The notes below the pieces were generated by a model, which saw only the letters and a list, made by a program, of their open reading frames with translations, did no database searches and was not told where the DNA came from. Positions 63,011 through 64,000 of a stretch of DNA of 64,000 nucleotides are shown in pieces. The first letter of the stretch is position 1. Each line of letters begins with the position of its first letter. The stretch lies in the NCBI GenBank assembly GCA_036768485.1, contig JAVLUZ010000623.1, forward strand, positions 278,556 to 342,555. Direction: 5' to 3'. This DNA comes from Mermis nigrescens (Eukaryota; Nematoda; Enoplea; Mermithida; Mermithidae). Both the position numbers and the translations under genes were made by a program.

Positions 63011-63239
63011 AAAATATTTGATATGATTTACCAATTAATTACGAAAAAACCTGTTTTTTTCGCCCATTTTACACCTCAGATTTCGAACTTCACACCCCCA
63101 TAAACAACTCAATATTACATTTTTTTAAACGCGGTTTGTTTCGACGTGTAGCCCTTAAAAGTTACTTTATTTTTATCTATATAAATTATCTTAATTCATA
63201 ACCGAAAAAGTTGGCAGAGAAATCTTGGAAAAAATCTGT

Positions 63240-64000
63240 TTTTTTACTCATCCACTAGAGTGTAAAGTTTGAATCCCTGGTACTGTGTATTGATTGTAGA
63301 AAAGTTTGAAGGTCAGATTCGTTATTCTAACCTCACAGAGAACATTAAAAAAAAAATTCATCATCCACGACGCTCTGGGCGTGAAAAATTTTTCAGTGTA
63401 AAGTTTACACCTGCACTAATAACGCAATATTGATTGTAAAGAAACAAAATAAATTTTGACGTGTAGCGCTTAACACGAGGCAGATTTTAAAGGTAGTTAC
63501 CACGTTTTTTCTACTAAGTGGAGAATATGGCAGGGAAAAAATATTTTTTGTCTCAGACTCTTTACAATAAACCGCCTCTAAATTCGAAAGTATTACTTTT
63601 TAAGAAAAAATAAAAAAAGTTTCTCCTAGATTTTATAACCGTCTGCCTTTTGAAACCAATCAGACTGCATAGAATGTAAAACTGAGTTAGATATGCTCTT
63701 GCACATGAAAACAGTAAAAAACCGTCTAATTTACACTCCTGTGCAACAACCAATGAGTGTAAAGAAATTTTAAGACCAGATTCGTAACCTACTAATTAGG
63801 GAAAACATTTTTTTAAAAATTCATCATCCACGACGCTATGGGTGGAAAAATTTTTTCAGTGTAAAGTTTACACTTGCACTAATAACGCAATATTGATTGT
63901 AAAGAAACAAAATAAATTTTGACGTGTAGCGCTTAAGACGAGGCACATTTTAAGGGTAGTTACCACGTTTTGTCTACCAAGTGGAGAATATGGCAGGGAA
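63240..64000 (+). repeat. Tandem ~460-bp GTGTAAAG repeat units, run off window end
   Basis: The unit from about 63370 (GTGAAAAATTTTTCAGTGTAAAG) recurs at about 63840 nearly unchanged (CTTGCACTAATAACGCAATATT, GACGTGTAGCGCTTAA, GGAGAATATGGCAGGGAA). It continues past the edge of the window. Confidence 0.8.

Overview
This is intron-rich, AT-rich invertebrate DNA, probably arthropod. GT-AG introns, a 5'-truncated non-LTR retrotransposon, a Tc1-like transposase remnant, a tRNA-derived SINE and many short inverted-repeat elements rule out a prokaryote. No housekeeping gene, rRNA or true tRNA gene was recognised, so finer taxonomy is not supported. The central result is a row of related, split genes that single long reading frames do not show. 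Short exons can be joined on the + strand by splice-site sequence and reading phase into three complete coding regions: gene 1 (7321-28521, 5 exons, 256 aa), gene 2 (33087-42124, 7 exons, 236 aa) and gene 3 (45237-51557, 6 exons, 350 aa). A shorter, divergent fourth member lies at 57164-58329 (3 exons, at least 87 aa). Each starts with a signal-peptide-like segment split by a phase-1 intron. In genes 1-3 a Met/Gly/Pro/Gln-rich low-complexity region follows, then a small acidic exon flanked by phase-2 introns with the pattern F-x-[ILF]-x-F-x-[LV], then a last exon encoding a 24-28 aa amphipathic tail (D-I-L...A). All members share orientation and order, so this looks like a tandemly duplicated family of secreted Met-rich proteins. 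I recognise no named family. Function is unknown; structural, adhesive, salivary or metal-binding roles are only possibilities. Layout: 1-7.3 kb holds dispersed repeats, a long-TIR element and a dead minus-strand LINE carrying two hAT-type MITE insertions. 7.3-28.5 kb is gene 1, whose 16.5 kb third intron holds most of the transposon sediment: a nested inverted-repeat element with GGGTGGCCGAC arrays, a piggyBac-type MITE, long-TIR elements, a SINE and blocks of tandem GTGTAAAG-rich repeats. 28.5-33 kb is intergenic. 33.1-42.1 kb is gene 2, with a 1.95 kb hAT-type element (with TTCGGG-rich subterminal repeats) in its first intron. 42.6-42.9 kb has a small minus-strand open frame. 45.2-51.6 kb is gene 3. 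52-57 kb is repeat-rich intergenic DNA. 57.2-58.5 kb is gene 4. 58.5-64 kb is again transposons and GTGTAAAG repeats. Twelve short elements have an 8-bp target duplication readable from the sequence, nine exact and three with one mismatch, so insertion order can be reconstructed directly. Gene models were built by eye without transcript data. The frames, phases and shared architecture support them, but the first exons and some acceptor choices are the least certain parts.
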